In this document: piece after piece, positions 50,001-61,808 of the stretch
How the letters are laid out: every line of letters begins with the position of its first letter
How positions within the stretch are numbered: the stretch's first letter is position 1
Made by a program: the position numbers and the translations under genes
Notes under the pieces: generated by a model
The model's input: only the letters and a program-made list of their open reading frames with translations
Database searches by the model: none
What the model was told of the DNA's origin: nothing
Assembly: GCA_037903355.1 (NCBI GenBank)
Contig: JBAJFE010000034.1
Coordinates: forward strand, 682,001-746,000
Direction of reading: 5' to 3'
DNA from: Trichuris trichiura
Lineage: Eukaryota; Nematoda; Enoplea; Trichinellida; Trichuridae
DNA: 64,000 bases

Positions 50001-53000
50001 AGGGATTTTGTCCCATGAGGTCTTCACCCAAGTCACAACGTCTTGCAACCCGAGTTTCATAAAGTTTCTACGCTGATTTCTCTCTATTCGATTTTCAATG
50101 TAGTAATTTATTTCACTCCGCAAATTGTCTTTGAATGACTTGTTTATTCCAATATCAAGAGTCTGGAGGTATGCAGTCATTCCTGCGGGAATCATTACCT
50201 GATCTAATCTTCTCTCTGAAAGTTCTTCACCTATTTAGAACGGTGAATGCTGGCTGAATCCCAGACTGTCATTCCTCTTTGGCCGCCTCGCAAAATAAGT
50301 GGCCGCACAAAATCGATCCACTTCCTTATAACTGACTGTGTGCACCAGGCTTTTTCGGTCCGAAGAACATAAATACCTGAAACGCGCTCAGTTTCGTTTT
50401 TCTTTCCCTTTGTAATGATTAGAGGAGGGACTTTCTTTCCGTCCAAACGAATTGCCAAAATGCAAGTGACGCGCGCACTTTCATAACCAGTAGAAGGAAT
50501 GCAAGTTAACGAGGCTTTTCTACGGTCAATTGCTGTTTGAAATCTTTGGCCCATAAACACTGCAGTTTCATCCATAAAAATCATGTTGGACAGTTTGTGT
50601 TTAGAAGAATCGATTCTGTCAACAAAAGACTTGAATGCGAATGCACGTTTAATAACTTCACTGTCTTCAAGCTTGAACAATGTTGTCGATCTCCTTAGTG
50701 ACAGTTTATGTTGCTGAAGGAAGGTATCTAGCCAGTGCTGTGAGGCTTTGAATTTTTCTGTGGATATCTCTAAGCGTGATGCCATTGCAAGGGCAAATGC
50801 CTGAACGTCAGACCTGCGCACAATGAAAGCCTGTGCTCTCCTGTCAGCAATCCATTCACAAATGATGTCCACAAGCTCGGGAAATAATGCTTGCCGACCT
50901 GATCCAGACTTAGGTTTCTTTGCATTTTTCTCGTCCATCTTTTCACAAAGTTTATCGTACTGTGCTCGCCATTTTCGAACCATTCGGTGATCGAGCTTTT
51001 TCTCTTTGCAAAAAGCAGTTAGATTCTTGCCTTGAGAGTCCTCCACGATTGCTTTTTTTACTCGACACTGTAACTCTTCCTTGTTGCGAGCATCTTGCCT
51101 GACAGTGGAAATATTATTCCCTTTTGCAAGCAAACATCCGCTTTTGCTTCAAGCTGTTGCACACAAAATTGCAAAAATTGCTAGTAGAATTCGTTCGGAC
51201 GGACTGCGTGAAACATCACTACAAACACAGATGTACCAAAGCACTTTATATGCCTTTCTGGAGGACTATCGCAACTGAGCCTCATTTTCAGGGTAGGGCT
51301 TAAACTAACGAGCACCCTAAAAGTAGTGCTAGGGCGTATTTTCAGGGAAGGTCTATTATAAGGGAAACACTGTATTAATAGGTATGCTATGTTATCGCGC
51401 TGCCTAGGCGTTATGCAGTAACTGCCATCATCGTTATCATTATTACACGAGAGAAAAATAGCAGCTCTACTGTGAACTGGGTAGACAGAAAAAAATGAAT
51501 GCGTTTTTTTCAATTCGTAATTACATCTACCATACGTACCTATACTTTAGATCTTTGATATTTTATTTTATGTAGGTCTTTCCGGCAGTTAAATGAAAAC
51601 AATCTTTGCGCGTTGGAAGGAAGGAAGCGTTACCTTCCTGCTATCCTGCATTGCATATTCACCCTTAAAATGGTTTAGTTTGTACTGAACACACTCGCAT
51701 GCATTACTTTATCGTCATTGCTTAATATAAGAATCAGTATAATGGTTATATGTGTAGGTTTTTATTATGTATCTTATAGGTGATCCAGAGATCATTTAAA
51801 GTATACAGGGCGGCGCGCTGGTTATACGCGGGTAATTCTCATTTTGTGCAGGAATATGATTATACGCGAAGTTTGTTGTCCCCAAAAAGCCTTGGAACTA
51901 TAGCGTGGCGGGCCTCCTGTATCTTCATCGTTGTCTTCCGTTGGCATTCGTATTGTTGATAGGAGGAAGACAAGTTGACCGATGAGGACATAGTAAAGTA
52001 TTTGGCGGAAATACGAAAGCCTTCCTCGACAATCAAGCGGCTAAAGTGCATAGGAGGAACAATGAAAGTCGATATTAGCTCTTCCGTAGAAGAAATAGAT
52101 TGTTTAATCACGCCGGACTTGAATATAGTGGATGCTGATTCCCAGCCGGTCAGCTTGAGAAAGGCTAACTTCAAAGAAGTTCTCGAGTTTCCCGTTCGAG
52201 ACGTGTTTGCTCCAAATTTGCACTACAGGTAAGTTGTTTTAAGTCATTCTTGCTCTGCATGTGCATTTCATTCTTAGCGTGCGAACGGCCGTTCGGCCAT
52301 TGCTAAGCATAGTCAGATTTTGTTTCTGCTTACTGTTATGCACTTCATATGTAATTTCTGCTAGTTAAGCCATGTAGATCTATGCAGCGTGCAGAACATT
52401 CTGCTGAATCAGCAGTAATCAGTATTACTTGCGTCACATAGTGCACCTGCATTAAAATCGTTTATTATTATTATTTGCATAATTGAAGCACGGAATGTTA
52501 GGCCCGTGAAAAAATTACGCGAAACCTTTCTGGAATATCTGCAGAATACCGAAGCAAGTACCCCACCAACGAATGGATGAACAATTCTTTACGGAAATTA
52601 CGAAATCCGGCTAATAGACTTAGCGTTCAAGGTGCTCTATATGTTTCGTCTGCGAGTATCCTACATCTCGATAATGACGGGATTAGAGCGTCCAGAGAGC
52701 TACCAACATAGTTCTCTCTGAGTTACTCAATAGCTTTCTCATCCATTCGTTCTTAAGGCGCTTATTTCGATGTGTAACAAATGCGTTTGCAAAGAACGAA
52801 GTAAGTCGTGCATAAAAGCCCCAATGAAACTCTATTACACTGTTACAAGACATCCCATCTTGAATGTTCGTGTTGTTAACGGTTTAATTGCGCTCTTGAA
52901 CTGATTTAATTTAATTTAATTTCATTTAATCGCTCTTGAACCCGTATGTGTTTTATTTCCTATCTTACAATGATCTTAGCCTTCGCTGCTATCAAGGTAC

Positions 53001-56000
53001 CATAAGCTTAAGGAAAATTTCGATTCGTTGCTAGTGGAAGAAGGTTGTTCGACTTCATCGGGCATTCTTCCCATATGAACAGTTGGCCTGTTTTCAGAAA
53101 TCTGTTTTACGTTTACCCAAAGTTTGTGAATTTCTCTGGACGGTCAGGCTTAGCAAGAAACATCGCTGTCAAAGTTGAAATGATCCGTGGTCAGAACGAC
53201 GCTTTGCCGGCAAGTTTTTCTTGCTGTTAATCGCTTTCGTTTTAGCCGTTCGTTGGACAGCAGTTAATCAACTATTTTTCTTTGTTGCAGGTTATTTTTG
53301 GGAAGTCAAGTTGCCCGGAATTACAAAGTTTCGCTTTTACAACTGTGATCTATCACAACAAGTAAAGCACGGTTTAACTCGAGCATCTAATCGTTTTCGT
53401 TTTTCTACAGGTCTCCTCAGTTCTACGATGAAATCAAAATGTTGATACCTATGGACCTCAGCGATCGCGATCACATTTTATTCACATTTTATCATGTGAG
53501 TTGCAAGCAGAAGTCACAGGCCGACTCTAGCGACCCCTCTACCATAGTTGGCTATTCCGTAAGTGCTTATTAATCATTGCATATTGGTCTAATTCAGTCA
53601 ATAAATAAATTACTTCTTGTAGTGGTTGCCGTTGTACTCGAATGGACGGCTGCCTCATGGAGACGTTGGACTGCCTATATCATTGGAGCCTTTGCCTCCG
53701 AGCTACTTTTACTTATCTCCTGAGGTAACGACCTGTTAGTTTCCGTTGGCTTTATAGTCTTTTAGGTTAATTTACCGAACGTCAAATGGCTGGAAAATCA
53801 CAGGCCGCTGTTCTTTATTCGCGTTATGCCCGTTACTACCGTCTACACAGAGGTAGTTACTGTCTTTTCCGCAGCGAAGTGACGGAAAAAGTTTTTAAGG
53901 ATCTTCACATTGACAAGTTTTTTGAAACGTGTAGGTCAGTAAAATTTGGTTGCAAACCAATTGCCGAAGTGGAAGTGAATAGCGCTGTCCGTAATTTGAC
54001 GAAGGCCCGGCCAGAAGCGCTTGTAAAATTTTTGTATATAATCTTGGATAAGCTTTTTGAGCTTATGCTCTTTACGGCTACGGCTAGTTCCAATTATCGT
54101 AAGTCAGCTTCCCTGAACCGGTAGCTATCCTTTCATGAGCGACTGCATTGTATTCAGCTTGTGCGAGCCAGAATTGCTTCGAAGTGATTGGTCAGCTGGT
54201 CAAGATTATTGCAATGCTGGTTGATGTTTCATGTGATAAGCATGGAAGAAGTTCCCTGCTCGCAGCTTACATTAAATATAGCAGGCTGTGCAATCGTTGT
54301 ATGTATTTGTCTGTTAGATAAATGCTTACGCATTTACGTTAGTATTGCTTTGCAGTGACTAAAACGGCAGATGACTCAACCATCGTTCGAAAGCAGACAG
54401 CCCCAATTGCGTCGCTACGTCGAAACAGTTCTGAGCACGATGCTACAGGAACTCAGTATTCGCCAACGCATCGGGATCTTTTGGATGTCATACGTATTAG
54501 AGTTGACGTCATAGTTAAGTTACATTTTATTTCATCTCCGTAGGTGGTTTCGAAAAGGCTACTTCTTTCCGCACTTGTTCCTTGGGTGATGGCGATGTTG
54601 CAAAGACATTCTCAACAAATAGGTATCTGCACGAAGAGATTGCTGTACAGTGGATAACAAGCGTTGGTCCATCCCGGGAAATGGCTTGCACTGGTTCCTG
54701 GTTTTTTCTTGAACTAATGGTTTGCTTATTATTTTCAGCAAGTTTCGTCCAGTTCTGTTTTTTTCAGTCGAAAAGCTTGGCCGAATACTTGGCCATTACA
54801 AAGCGTCTTTATTTGCCGCGCAAATTGCGGCTAGGCGAAACTTTCCTGGACGATCTAACCGTGCTCGTCAACATGCTTATCTCCGAAACAGTGCAACGAA
54901 GTTCCAAGGACTTTCGTCTGGCTCAGCGGATCAATTGCAGTCTTGCATTCTTCATATCAGATTTGCTGTCGCTTATCGACCGGACCTTCGTTTTTGGGTG
55001 AGCAGATGTCTTAGATCATCCTTACTTTAACATTTATACTTAGACTTTTCCTCATCATTTTACTGAAGCATTTCAATTCCGTTCATGGCCGTTTGTCTGA
55101 GTTAGATTGAATAACAATTGAGCAAAAATACAGTAGTAAAACTAGCAATGAAAAATGCGTGTGCGATAAAATCTTGATTATCTAAACCAGATAATCCACT
55201 ACCCTTCTTTATATGCTTTTCTCTGTTTTTCCTTCGTTTATTGTAAAAGTCCTTCCTTAAACACTTTGTTAAGCGTACGATAGTATATTATAGGTTGTAT
55301 GTCGACGTAGACCGAAGAATCCCTTTGTACGTTCGTTCCAAAGCTTTCAGCCTTCTCTTGACTGCTGAGTCAAGAATACTTTTCGCATACAATAGCATTT
55401 TTAAGTCACATTCTGTTTGCCTTTCAAACCATCCTCCTAAAGCAGCTTCCTAGTAGTCAAACACCTTACCGCGCGAAGTTTGTGTGCCTATTCTTCATTT
55501 CTCCTTTTGTTTAGTCTTGCACTCCTGATAAAGATTGTCCAATTTCATCGTCGATCAGCGTTTGAACGGTTATGATCAAAATCCGGAAAGACGAAATTCC
55601 GGATGAGTCAAAATTCCGTTAGGTTGAAATTCCTAATAGGTCGAAGATGCACTGCAAGTTTTGGCCTGTTAGCATTTGTGCATTGGCGTCTTCTAAATAA
55701 CGCGTTTATTTCAGTAGGAGCCTTACTATACTGGTCGTGTTTCTTGAATCACTGACTTCGAACAAGACCTGCATAATAACGTCTCTACTCCAATACATTC
55801 TTTACGCAGAGAATGCCAATGCGCAACTGCCGCATGGTCAAACTTTACACTGCATTTTCGACCTATTCGAGATTTTGACCCTAACCCGCTTTTGAACCAC
55901 CAAGTTTTCATTATCGATAGCTATACAAGACCAGCTTTCAATGCCTGCAGAATCTCTGCTGTTTTTGCTCGCGCACTAATATTGCTGGAACTTTCATTCA

Positions 56001-59000
56001 TCTTTCTATCGATAAGTTTGTTCTTCCACAAGTTTACGTCAACGTTGGCAGTTTCATAGAACCTCACCTTTATGTTATCATGCAACAATAGTCTTTCAAA
56101 GTCACTTTCTTATAAACACCTATTTAGGATACCGCATGTTGCTTTCAGACAGTGAAAGATAGATGCTTATGCAGCTGTATTCGATATAAGCGTTTCGGAG
56201 TTAGGAATCTCATAGTCACAAGATCATTAGTTCCGTCGGAAAATTCAGCGGTTAAGCGCGAAGAACCCTTACTTTTTAACAAAAACGGTTTCAAAATAAC
56301 ACTTCCAAAAGTTTCGTATTCCTTCAGATACGCTCCTGTTCGATGCACACAACGGAGATCGATGTTGGGGAAAGCTCGTTTAGTATATGCTTGTTTAGTT
56401 TATTTAAGCATTTGGATTTACCTCACTTTTATGTCTACTGTAAGCAATGATACTGCTTCATCAGTTCGATCTGAATTTTTTGCGCTAAAGCTGGAAACTC
56501 TGCCGGCTGTGTATGTTAATTTGCCATTAATGAGATCACTCAGGTAATGCTGCTTGAGAATGCACGGCTCATCTCCTCTTACTTATTTGTCATAACAAGT
56601 GTTGGCTGATTTCCCATGGGTTCTGTTGTTGCTTATTTCTCACCTATATGTTTTTTCAGCCTTATTCGACTCTATTGCAAACAGATTGTAGCAAAATGCC
56701 AGTCGGTTCCCGAATCGGCTGGTTTACTTTCCATGAAATTGGACTTCTTGCGTATTCTTTGTTCTCACGAGCACTATATCACGCTGAATTTACCATTTGC
56801 CAATGGCCCTTTGCCGATTGCTGTGTTCCACGGTGGAAATGCGACATCCAACCGCCCTCCATCTCCTTCTCCAAGCATCTCTTCTCGTTCCTCCACCGGT
56901 TCTACTGCCCTTGGGTCTACGACCAGCGCTGGAAGTATAGGTGCTGCAGAGCTGACCAACGAATTTCGTTCTCACCATTTTTTGGCCGGCTTAGTGCTCA
57001 CTAACTTAGCTTGCGTACTTGAGACAAACAATAGTGCTCTGCAAGCTAAAGCAGTTAATCTTTTGCGAAACTTGCTTACTTGCCACGATTTTGACGAGCG
57101 CTTAGCCGATCCGCAAGCAAAAGGTGCTTGTTAATCAGTATCTGTCTCTGATTTGCATATATTGCTTGTCATTTTTTAGTACGCATTGCTACTCTCTATT
57201 TCCCTGTTTTGGGCATCGTGATGAATACGGTGTCGCAGTTGTTCCAGCCCGTTAATCACTTAAAATCTAAAAGAGACCAACTGGCAGACGGGGCGCAACA
57301 GTTCTATGGTTTATCGGCGGATATGGACCCGACAGTCACCATGGTAAGACGCGGCTATAATTCCCTGTCTATTAATAGTGCCACTAATTTCATAGCAAGT
57401 CATCGCTACCGGCTGTGGTTTGGTGCCCACTGCCGCTACGATGCACCCGGTAGCGACAATGACGACTGATGATGCCAGCGGTGTTCTATTGCCCATCGGT
57501 CGTTCCACTTTGTCATTGGAGACTACACGATCACTATTGTTGTGCCTTTGCTGGGTGATAAAGAATCTCGACACGCAGACGTTTCAAAGATGGCTGAGCG
57601 ATTTAAATGTTATTCGCTTAACACATCTGCTTGACGCGCTGCAGATATGCATAACATGTTTCGAATACAAGGGGTGTCGACTGCCGAAATCAGGTACAGT
57701 TGGTTACAGCGGCTAACCGTATATCTTTTGCATTATTTAGCGTCCCTCTTTATTTTCTCGCCTAAAATTTTGAACTATGCTATCTAACAATCAGCATTGC
57801 TATTTCATCAGTAGTTCAAGAAAATTGAATATTCCTTTAAAAAGTTTCGAAAGATGGGGTGTCTTTTAGCAGGCTTAGGTTGTTTCATAGTCGGTCTTCT
57901 GGTTCACGGGTTTGGCCTGTTGATGTACCTGTAGGTAAACTTCAAAGTGCCCTACCAACGAATGGATGTTTTGCTCAAGGATCAGAATATCATATGATCA
58001 AATGCTGTTTTCTCGTTTCCTCACATTTAAAACTCTTATTGCGTTTGCATTTGTACTGTCTTTTTATTACCAATAAGTGTATTTGTAGAGATTGAACAGG
58101 ATGTTTTTGCTGAATGTCCGTCATCTCCCAATGCAAAAGGAGAATTTCCTACAAGGGACCAAAACGTGGTGCGCCGTGTGCCAGCTGGAGTATGCATTGA
58201 TGATTTGACTAACAGTTCTATTATGGAGGGAAGTTTGTCAACAGAAGTGAGCCTGATCGTTTTGGACACCTTAGAGTCCATCTCCCGGCTTGCCTTGTCG
58301 TCAGATTGTTTGATAAGCACGGGAAGCGGACCAGCCATTCTTAGTATGGTTCTTCGCGTATTACTGCACATGTTTGCCAGCAGTCAAAGTGTTCGAGTGT
58401 TGCTTAGCCTCTTTGCCAGTCAGCGTGCCTTCGTAGCCAAATATCCCGATATTTTGTTCGAAGAAGAAACCGAGCAGTGTGCCGAACTTTGCTTGCAGTT
58501 GCTACATCATTGCGCTTCTAGAATTGCCGAGTTGCGAGCGCAGGCAGCGGCTTCACTTTACCTTCTCTTAAGGCAGGCATACGAGACCGGTCCAAATTTT
58601 GCACGTGTCAAAATGCAAATTACCGTGTCGCTGAGCTCGCTGGTTGGTAGCGCAGCTGACGGATATTGGTTCAACGAGCAAAATTTGCGAAGTTCCCTTT
58701 CTGCCGTGCTGATTTATGCCGAGAAAGATTTAGGCGACGGCGGTTGCATCGAGGAGATGTTTTTAGAACAAGTTAAAGATCTGATCTACAATTTGCATAT
58801 GATACTGTCAGATACGGTCAAAATGAAAGAATTTCAGCACGACTTTGAAATGCTAACCGATCTGATGTACCGTATTGCTAAAGGTTATCAGACTAGCCCA
58901 AATTTGCGTCTCACCTGGCTTCATAATCTTTTGCAAAAGCACATCGAGCGGAATAATTTCTCTGAAGCAGCAATGTGCTGTGTTCATTCAGCTGCTTTGG

Positions 59001-61259
59001 CTGCGGAATATATGTACATGCTTGAAGATGTGCCTCATCTACCTAAAGGGGCGGTATCCTTTTTGAAAGTATCCGAGAACGTGCTGGAAGAAAGCGCTGC
59101 ATCTGATGACGTTGTCCGTCCGGGAGACGAGATCGCTTTCGAAAGCAAGTATTTTACCGAAAATGGGCTATGCAGCCTTCTGGAGCAGGCGGGTCAGCTT
59201 TTTTATCAGTCTCAAATGTATGAAGCAATGCATGCAGTGTACAAAGTATTGCTGCCTATTTTTGAAGAAAGACGCCATTATCGACGAATTAGTGTAATCT
59301 ATAGCCAACTTGCTGAAGCACTTGGTCGGCTAGACAATAGGAACCCAACTTCTGACAAGCGGATGTTTGGTACCTACTTCCGGTAAGGCTTTCATTTAAA
59401 CCTTGATGTCATTTATATCAATGCATGTCCGTACTCTATTTGAAAAGTATTCAAAACCGAATCCACTGCCTAAACTTGAGAACTCTTTTGTTAACTAAAC
59501 GGACCGCTGCTGTATTTTCTACCATAATTGCCATAGTGTTGAAGTGGGCGAAGCATAAGCTACAATAACATTGTAGTACCGAAGCAATGCTAACTAATGC
59601 AAAACTTGAAATTCACGATTATGTCTGAGTAGTATCCGGCATATTTCCTGTTATTACTTTCCTTTTGGCTCATTTAGATTTGAAGTAAATGTCTGAACTT
59701 TTCATTTTACGCAACGGGCTTTCGCTTAAAGGAAAAGCCAGTCCACTTATGTCGAACTCTTACAAACGATTTTCGACTCATTCTTCGCTAGAACCAAGAA
59801 TGGCTCGGAATGGAGAACCAAACTCCAGCTTAATTCTATCCTATTTGGGAGACGATCAGCGGAATAGCAAGGGTCCTAAGCCTTTTTCTGGTATTCAAAA
59901 GCCCTTGAAGTTACCGTCCATCCTGTCTGATCTCGCCCAGAGTCATTCCGTCGGTATTGTCGTGTAGTTTTTAATGTTACCATTTCCTAAGAGTTCACGG
60001 TACTTTTGCTCGTTTTTATTAGCAAGAAAGCTTTGTTCGGATCCGCTTAAATCCAGAAGGTAGCTTACAAACTACTCTGCTAGGCACGATTCCTGCGGCG
60101 AACCAAAAAACCCGGACAACTTTCTGTCAGTGAAGGCGGACAAAAGCAGTATGAACTCTTATGGACGTAAGCAGGTCCGTTAGAAAATTTTCCAGTATTA
60201 CCATTTATTTGTAGTTTAATTGTTATTTTGAATTGTATTTATTGCGAAAGCCACTGTCAGCACGTGCAGTAGAATCTGGGTGCACTTGGTCAGCAGTACG
60301 TTACATTGTTCAAGTTTTCGTTGCAGTTAATAACGTGCATAATTATTTGGTGCGCAATAGTTTTCAGGGCGAGCAGTAAACATGTTGCTTCGAACGATCG
60401 CTAATATTCATCATTTAGAGTTGGATTTTATGGTTCAATGTTCGGTGACTTGGACGGGCTCGAATTCATTTACAGGGAACCTGCTATCACGAAGCTTTCC
60501 GAAATTTCCCACCGGCTTGAATCCTTTTACACTGAAAGATTCGGTGCTAATTCTGTTGAAGTTATCAAAGATTCCAACAACGTTGACAGGAGCCGACTAT
60601 CCTCAAGTAAAGCCCATTTGCAGATCACTTACGTTGAACCGTACTTCGACAAATGGGAGCTTCGTCGGCGCGTCACGAACTTTGAAAAGAATTTTAATGT
60701 CAATCGTTTTGTCTACGCGACACCATTTACATTAGACGGAAGAGCGCACGGTGAGCTGCAAGAACAATATAAGCGCAAAACGATTCTGACCACTAGCCAC
60801 AGTTTTCCTTATGTGAAAACGCGCATTCTGGTTGTAAGCAAAGAGCAACATGTTTTAACCCCGGTAGAAGTTGCCATAGAAGACATAAGAAAAAAGACAT
60901 ACGAGCTGGAGCTAGCTACCAGCCAAGATCCGCCAGATGGTAAAATATTACAAATGGTTCTCCAAGGCTGTATTGGCACTACGGTTAATCAAGGTCCGTT
61001 GGAAATTGCCAATGTCTTCCTGAGCAACATTGACGAAGATGGCGAGATGATTATGCAAAACCGTCTGCGACTGTGTTTCAAAGACTTCTCGAAGAAGTGC
61101 GCTGATGCGTTGCGAGAGAACAAGAGACTTATCAGCGCTAATCAAAGGGAATACCAAAAGGAACTGGAACGCAATTACTTGCGCTTTACTGAGCAACTTA
61201 CGCCTATACTGTCATCCGTTGCTTCTGCTCTCCCGAAGAGGCGGAGTTACGTAGAATGA
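44018..61259 (+). CDS. DOCK7: DOCK6/7/8-type guanine nucleotide exchange factor, complete, 31 exons
   Basis: DOCK-C proteins load GTP onto Rac/Cdc42 and control polarity and actin at membranes. Exons: 44018-44052, 44132-44231, 44430-44620, 44883-44954, 45660-45746, 46594-46612, 46638-46663, 46753-46791, 47194-47311, 47922-48007, 48059-48125, 48174-48323, 48376-48441, 48497-48901, 51963-52228, 53098-53209, 53291-53361, 53411-53558, 53623-53724, 53766-53852, 53900-54098, 54158-54298, 54356-54493, 54544-54719, 54768-54997, 56660-57123, 57180-57343, 57396-57673, 57870-57930, 58091-59382, 60419-61259. They sum to 2077 codons in one frame. N-terminus: [12 protein letters not shown] and [10 protein letters not shown]. 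The DHR1 (C2-like) domain, about 575-730, has [17 protein letters not shown] and [11 protein letters not shown]. The DHR2 catalytic domain, about 1590-2060, has [54 protein letters not shown] and the nucleotide-sensor segment [16 protein letters not shown]. Small exons 6-8 and the donor of exon 23 are the least certain. DOCK6, 7 and 8 cannot be separated by eye. Confidence 0.96.
45969..46545 (-). pseudogene. Nested opposite-strand coding-looking segment in DOCK intron 5, with in-frame TAG
   Basis: On the minus strand, an exon-like block after CTTTAG at about 46540 reads [20 protein letters not shown] and onward. A second block from 46339 reads [20 protein letters not shown], meets TAG at 46241-46239, and continues in the same frame with [20 protein letters not shown]. 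The composition is that of a coiled-coil protein. The in-frame stop suggests a pseudogene, a readthrough codon or a wrong base. I do not recognise the family. Confidence 0.45.
47733..47915 (-). other. Opposite-strand exon-like ORF in DOCK intron 9, faint SpoU/TARBP1 resemblance
   Basis: Sixty codons open with ATG and include [20 protein letters not shown] and [15 protein letters not shown], ending at a TTTAG|GTAATT donor. The phrase VASL...NLG followed by an exon boundary resembles motif 1 of SpoU-type RNA 2'-O-methyltransferases such as TARBP1 (VASLIDKPTNLG). The next expected motif (RTCEIFG) is not found downstream, so this may be an isolated fragment or coincidence. Confidence 0.3.
48930..49118. 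repeat. Imperfect foldback (MITE-like) element
   Basis: The left arm at about 48935-48987 contains TTCTTATTTAAT and TTTTCGACGGAG; the right arm at about 49064-49115 is its inverted copy. Arms are about 50 bp with mismatches, enclosing a GC-richer centre of about 75 bp. No clear target duplication or known terminus was found, so the superfamily is open. Confidence 0.65.
49581..51372 (-). mobile_element. Pogo/Tigger-like transposon, near complete
   Basis: This 1792-bp element lies between TA at 49579-49580 and 51373-51374. The ends are inverted repeats: CCGTGTTTCCTCTATAATAA on the left and CAGTGTTTCCCTTATAATAG inward from the right. The pogo group of Tc1/mariner elements has TA duplications and a DDE_1-type transposase, which is encoded inside on the minus strand. 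It inserted into DOCK intron 14. Terminal repeats differ at a few positions, so it is not brand new. Confidence 0.93.
49815..51133 (-). pseudogene. Pogo-like transposase (Brinker-type HTH, CENP-B HTH, DDE_1), one frameshift
   Basis: The first frame, 51133-50231, encodes a Brinker-type DNA-binding helix-turn-helix ([20 protein letters not shown]), the [17 protein letters not shown] segment typical of the next HTH, then DDE_1 with its first acidic residue in [11 protein letters not shown] and its second in [10 protein letters not shown]. It stops at TAG just after HRSK. The second frame, 50195-49815 (open from about 50222, [11 protein letters not shown]), continues with [20 protein letters not shown], where LD supplies the third acidic residue. 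A single-base deletion near 50223-50231 separates the frames. Otherwise the protein looks intact, so the loss of function may be recent. Confidence 0.9.
53210..53290 (+). other. GC-AG intron 16 of DOCK gene
   Basis: The donor reads CCG|GCAAGT and the acceptor TTTGTTGCAG. Joining at this GC site keeps phase 0 and gives [12 protein letters not shown], which is the conserved DHR1 reading. No GT donor nearby keeps the frame and the conserved residues. Confidence 0.88.
56145..56590 (-). other. Nested opposite-strand coding-looking segment in DOCK intron 25
   Basis: On the minus strand, an open block of about 50 codons (about 56575-56432) reads [20 protein letters not shown] and [12 protein letters not shown], ending VDIK at a GTGAGG donor. 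A second open block, 56348-56145, reads [20 protein letters not shown], then [20 protein letters not shown], ending at a stop. Together they would make a small beta-rich protein of about 115 residues. The exon join between them was not resolved. The plus-strand ORF over the same bases (56152-56547) looks less protein-like. I do not recognise the family. Confidence 0.5.
59689..60138 (+). other. Nested same-strand small gene candidate in DOCK intron 30
   Basis: The ATG at 59689 lies about 11 bases after a good acceptor (CTCATTTAG). The first block, [18 protein letters not shown] and on to [13 protein letters not shown], runs to about 59961. A second open block after TTATTAG at about 60022 begins [20 protein letters not shown] and ends TTFCQ stop near 60138. 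The total is about 125 residues, polar and Ser-rich. A splice acceptor just before an ATG is what a trans-spliced nematode transcript would show. It could also be an alternative 3' exon of DOCK, but the DOCK frame would stop after a few codons. Confidence 0.4.
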
Positions 61260-61564
61260 TCAAGCGAGAATTTATTTATTTCTCACAAGTTCATGTTTTT
61301 ATTGTTTTAATTGTTCACCGCCCTCTACCTACCGCTTGCCAGTATGTGTCGACCCTTCTCTACTGTCCATTCGTTCATTTTCTTAGCCCAGTTCTTTTTA
61401 GCCGTTCGCAAGGATAAAGGTCTGTTGAGTCTACTTAATCTAAAAATTATTTATCTATTTCTGTATTAAAACATTTTACCGTAGTATCTTATTTTGAACT
61501 TGTACGATCCAACTTTTATTACATCATCAAATTGACCTCTACGTTTTAATTGCGTTTGTGTCAG

Positions 61565-61808
61565 ATATCTGTTGCATCCAATGACATCTTACGGCATGTG
61601 GCATCCAGCACTGCTGAAAACGTTCGAGACGCAAAAGGACGACTGGAAGTTTCCTTGCTTTCAAATGTTTTCGCAAAAAGACGTCAAATCCGAGGAGCAG
61701 ACAGAAGAGGAAGATGATGCAAAATTCAGTGCCCTTCTGCCTGAAAGCACCGTTGACGCCGCTATGGCTGAATGGTCCCAGTCAATTTCATTTTACCCAA
61801 TTCGCTAG
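61565..61808 (+). CDS. Possible small gene (76 aa) directly downstream of DOCK
   Basis: An acceptor-like TTTGTGTCAG ends at 61564, and an ATG follows at 61581 with MTSYGMWHPALLKTFETQKD, an acidic middle (EEQTEEEDDAKF) and the end WSQSISFYPIR. It lies about 320 bp after the DOCK stop on the same strand, the spacing of a downstream operon gene in nematodes. I do not recognise it. It might instead be an alternative last exon. Confidence 0.4.

Larger units (their letters stand above)
48902..51962 (+). other. 3.1-kb DOCK intron 14
   Basis: The intron runs from donor CAG|GTGAAG to acceptor GATAG; both flanks are phase 0 (NNFFKQ joined to EEDKLTDED). It contains a foldback element and a pogo-like transposon, which account for most of its length. 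Confidence 0.9.

Noticed and set aside
53786..54124. Continuous ORF across DOCK intron 20
   Set aside because: Its first part is out of frame with the conserved exon 53766-53852; a 47-bp intron to 53899 restores the family sequence.
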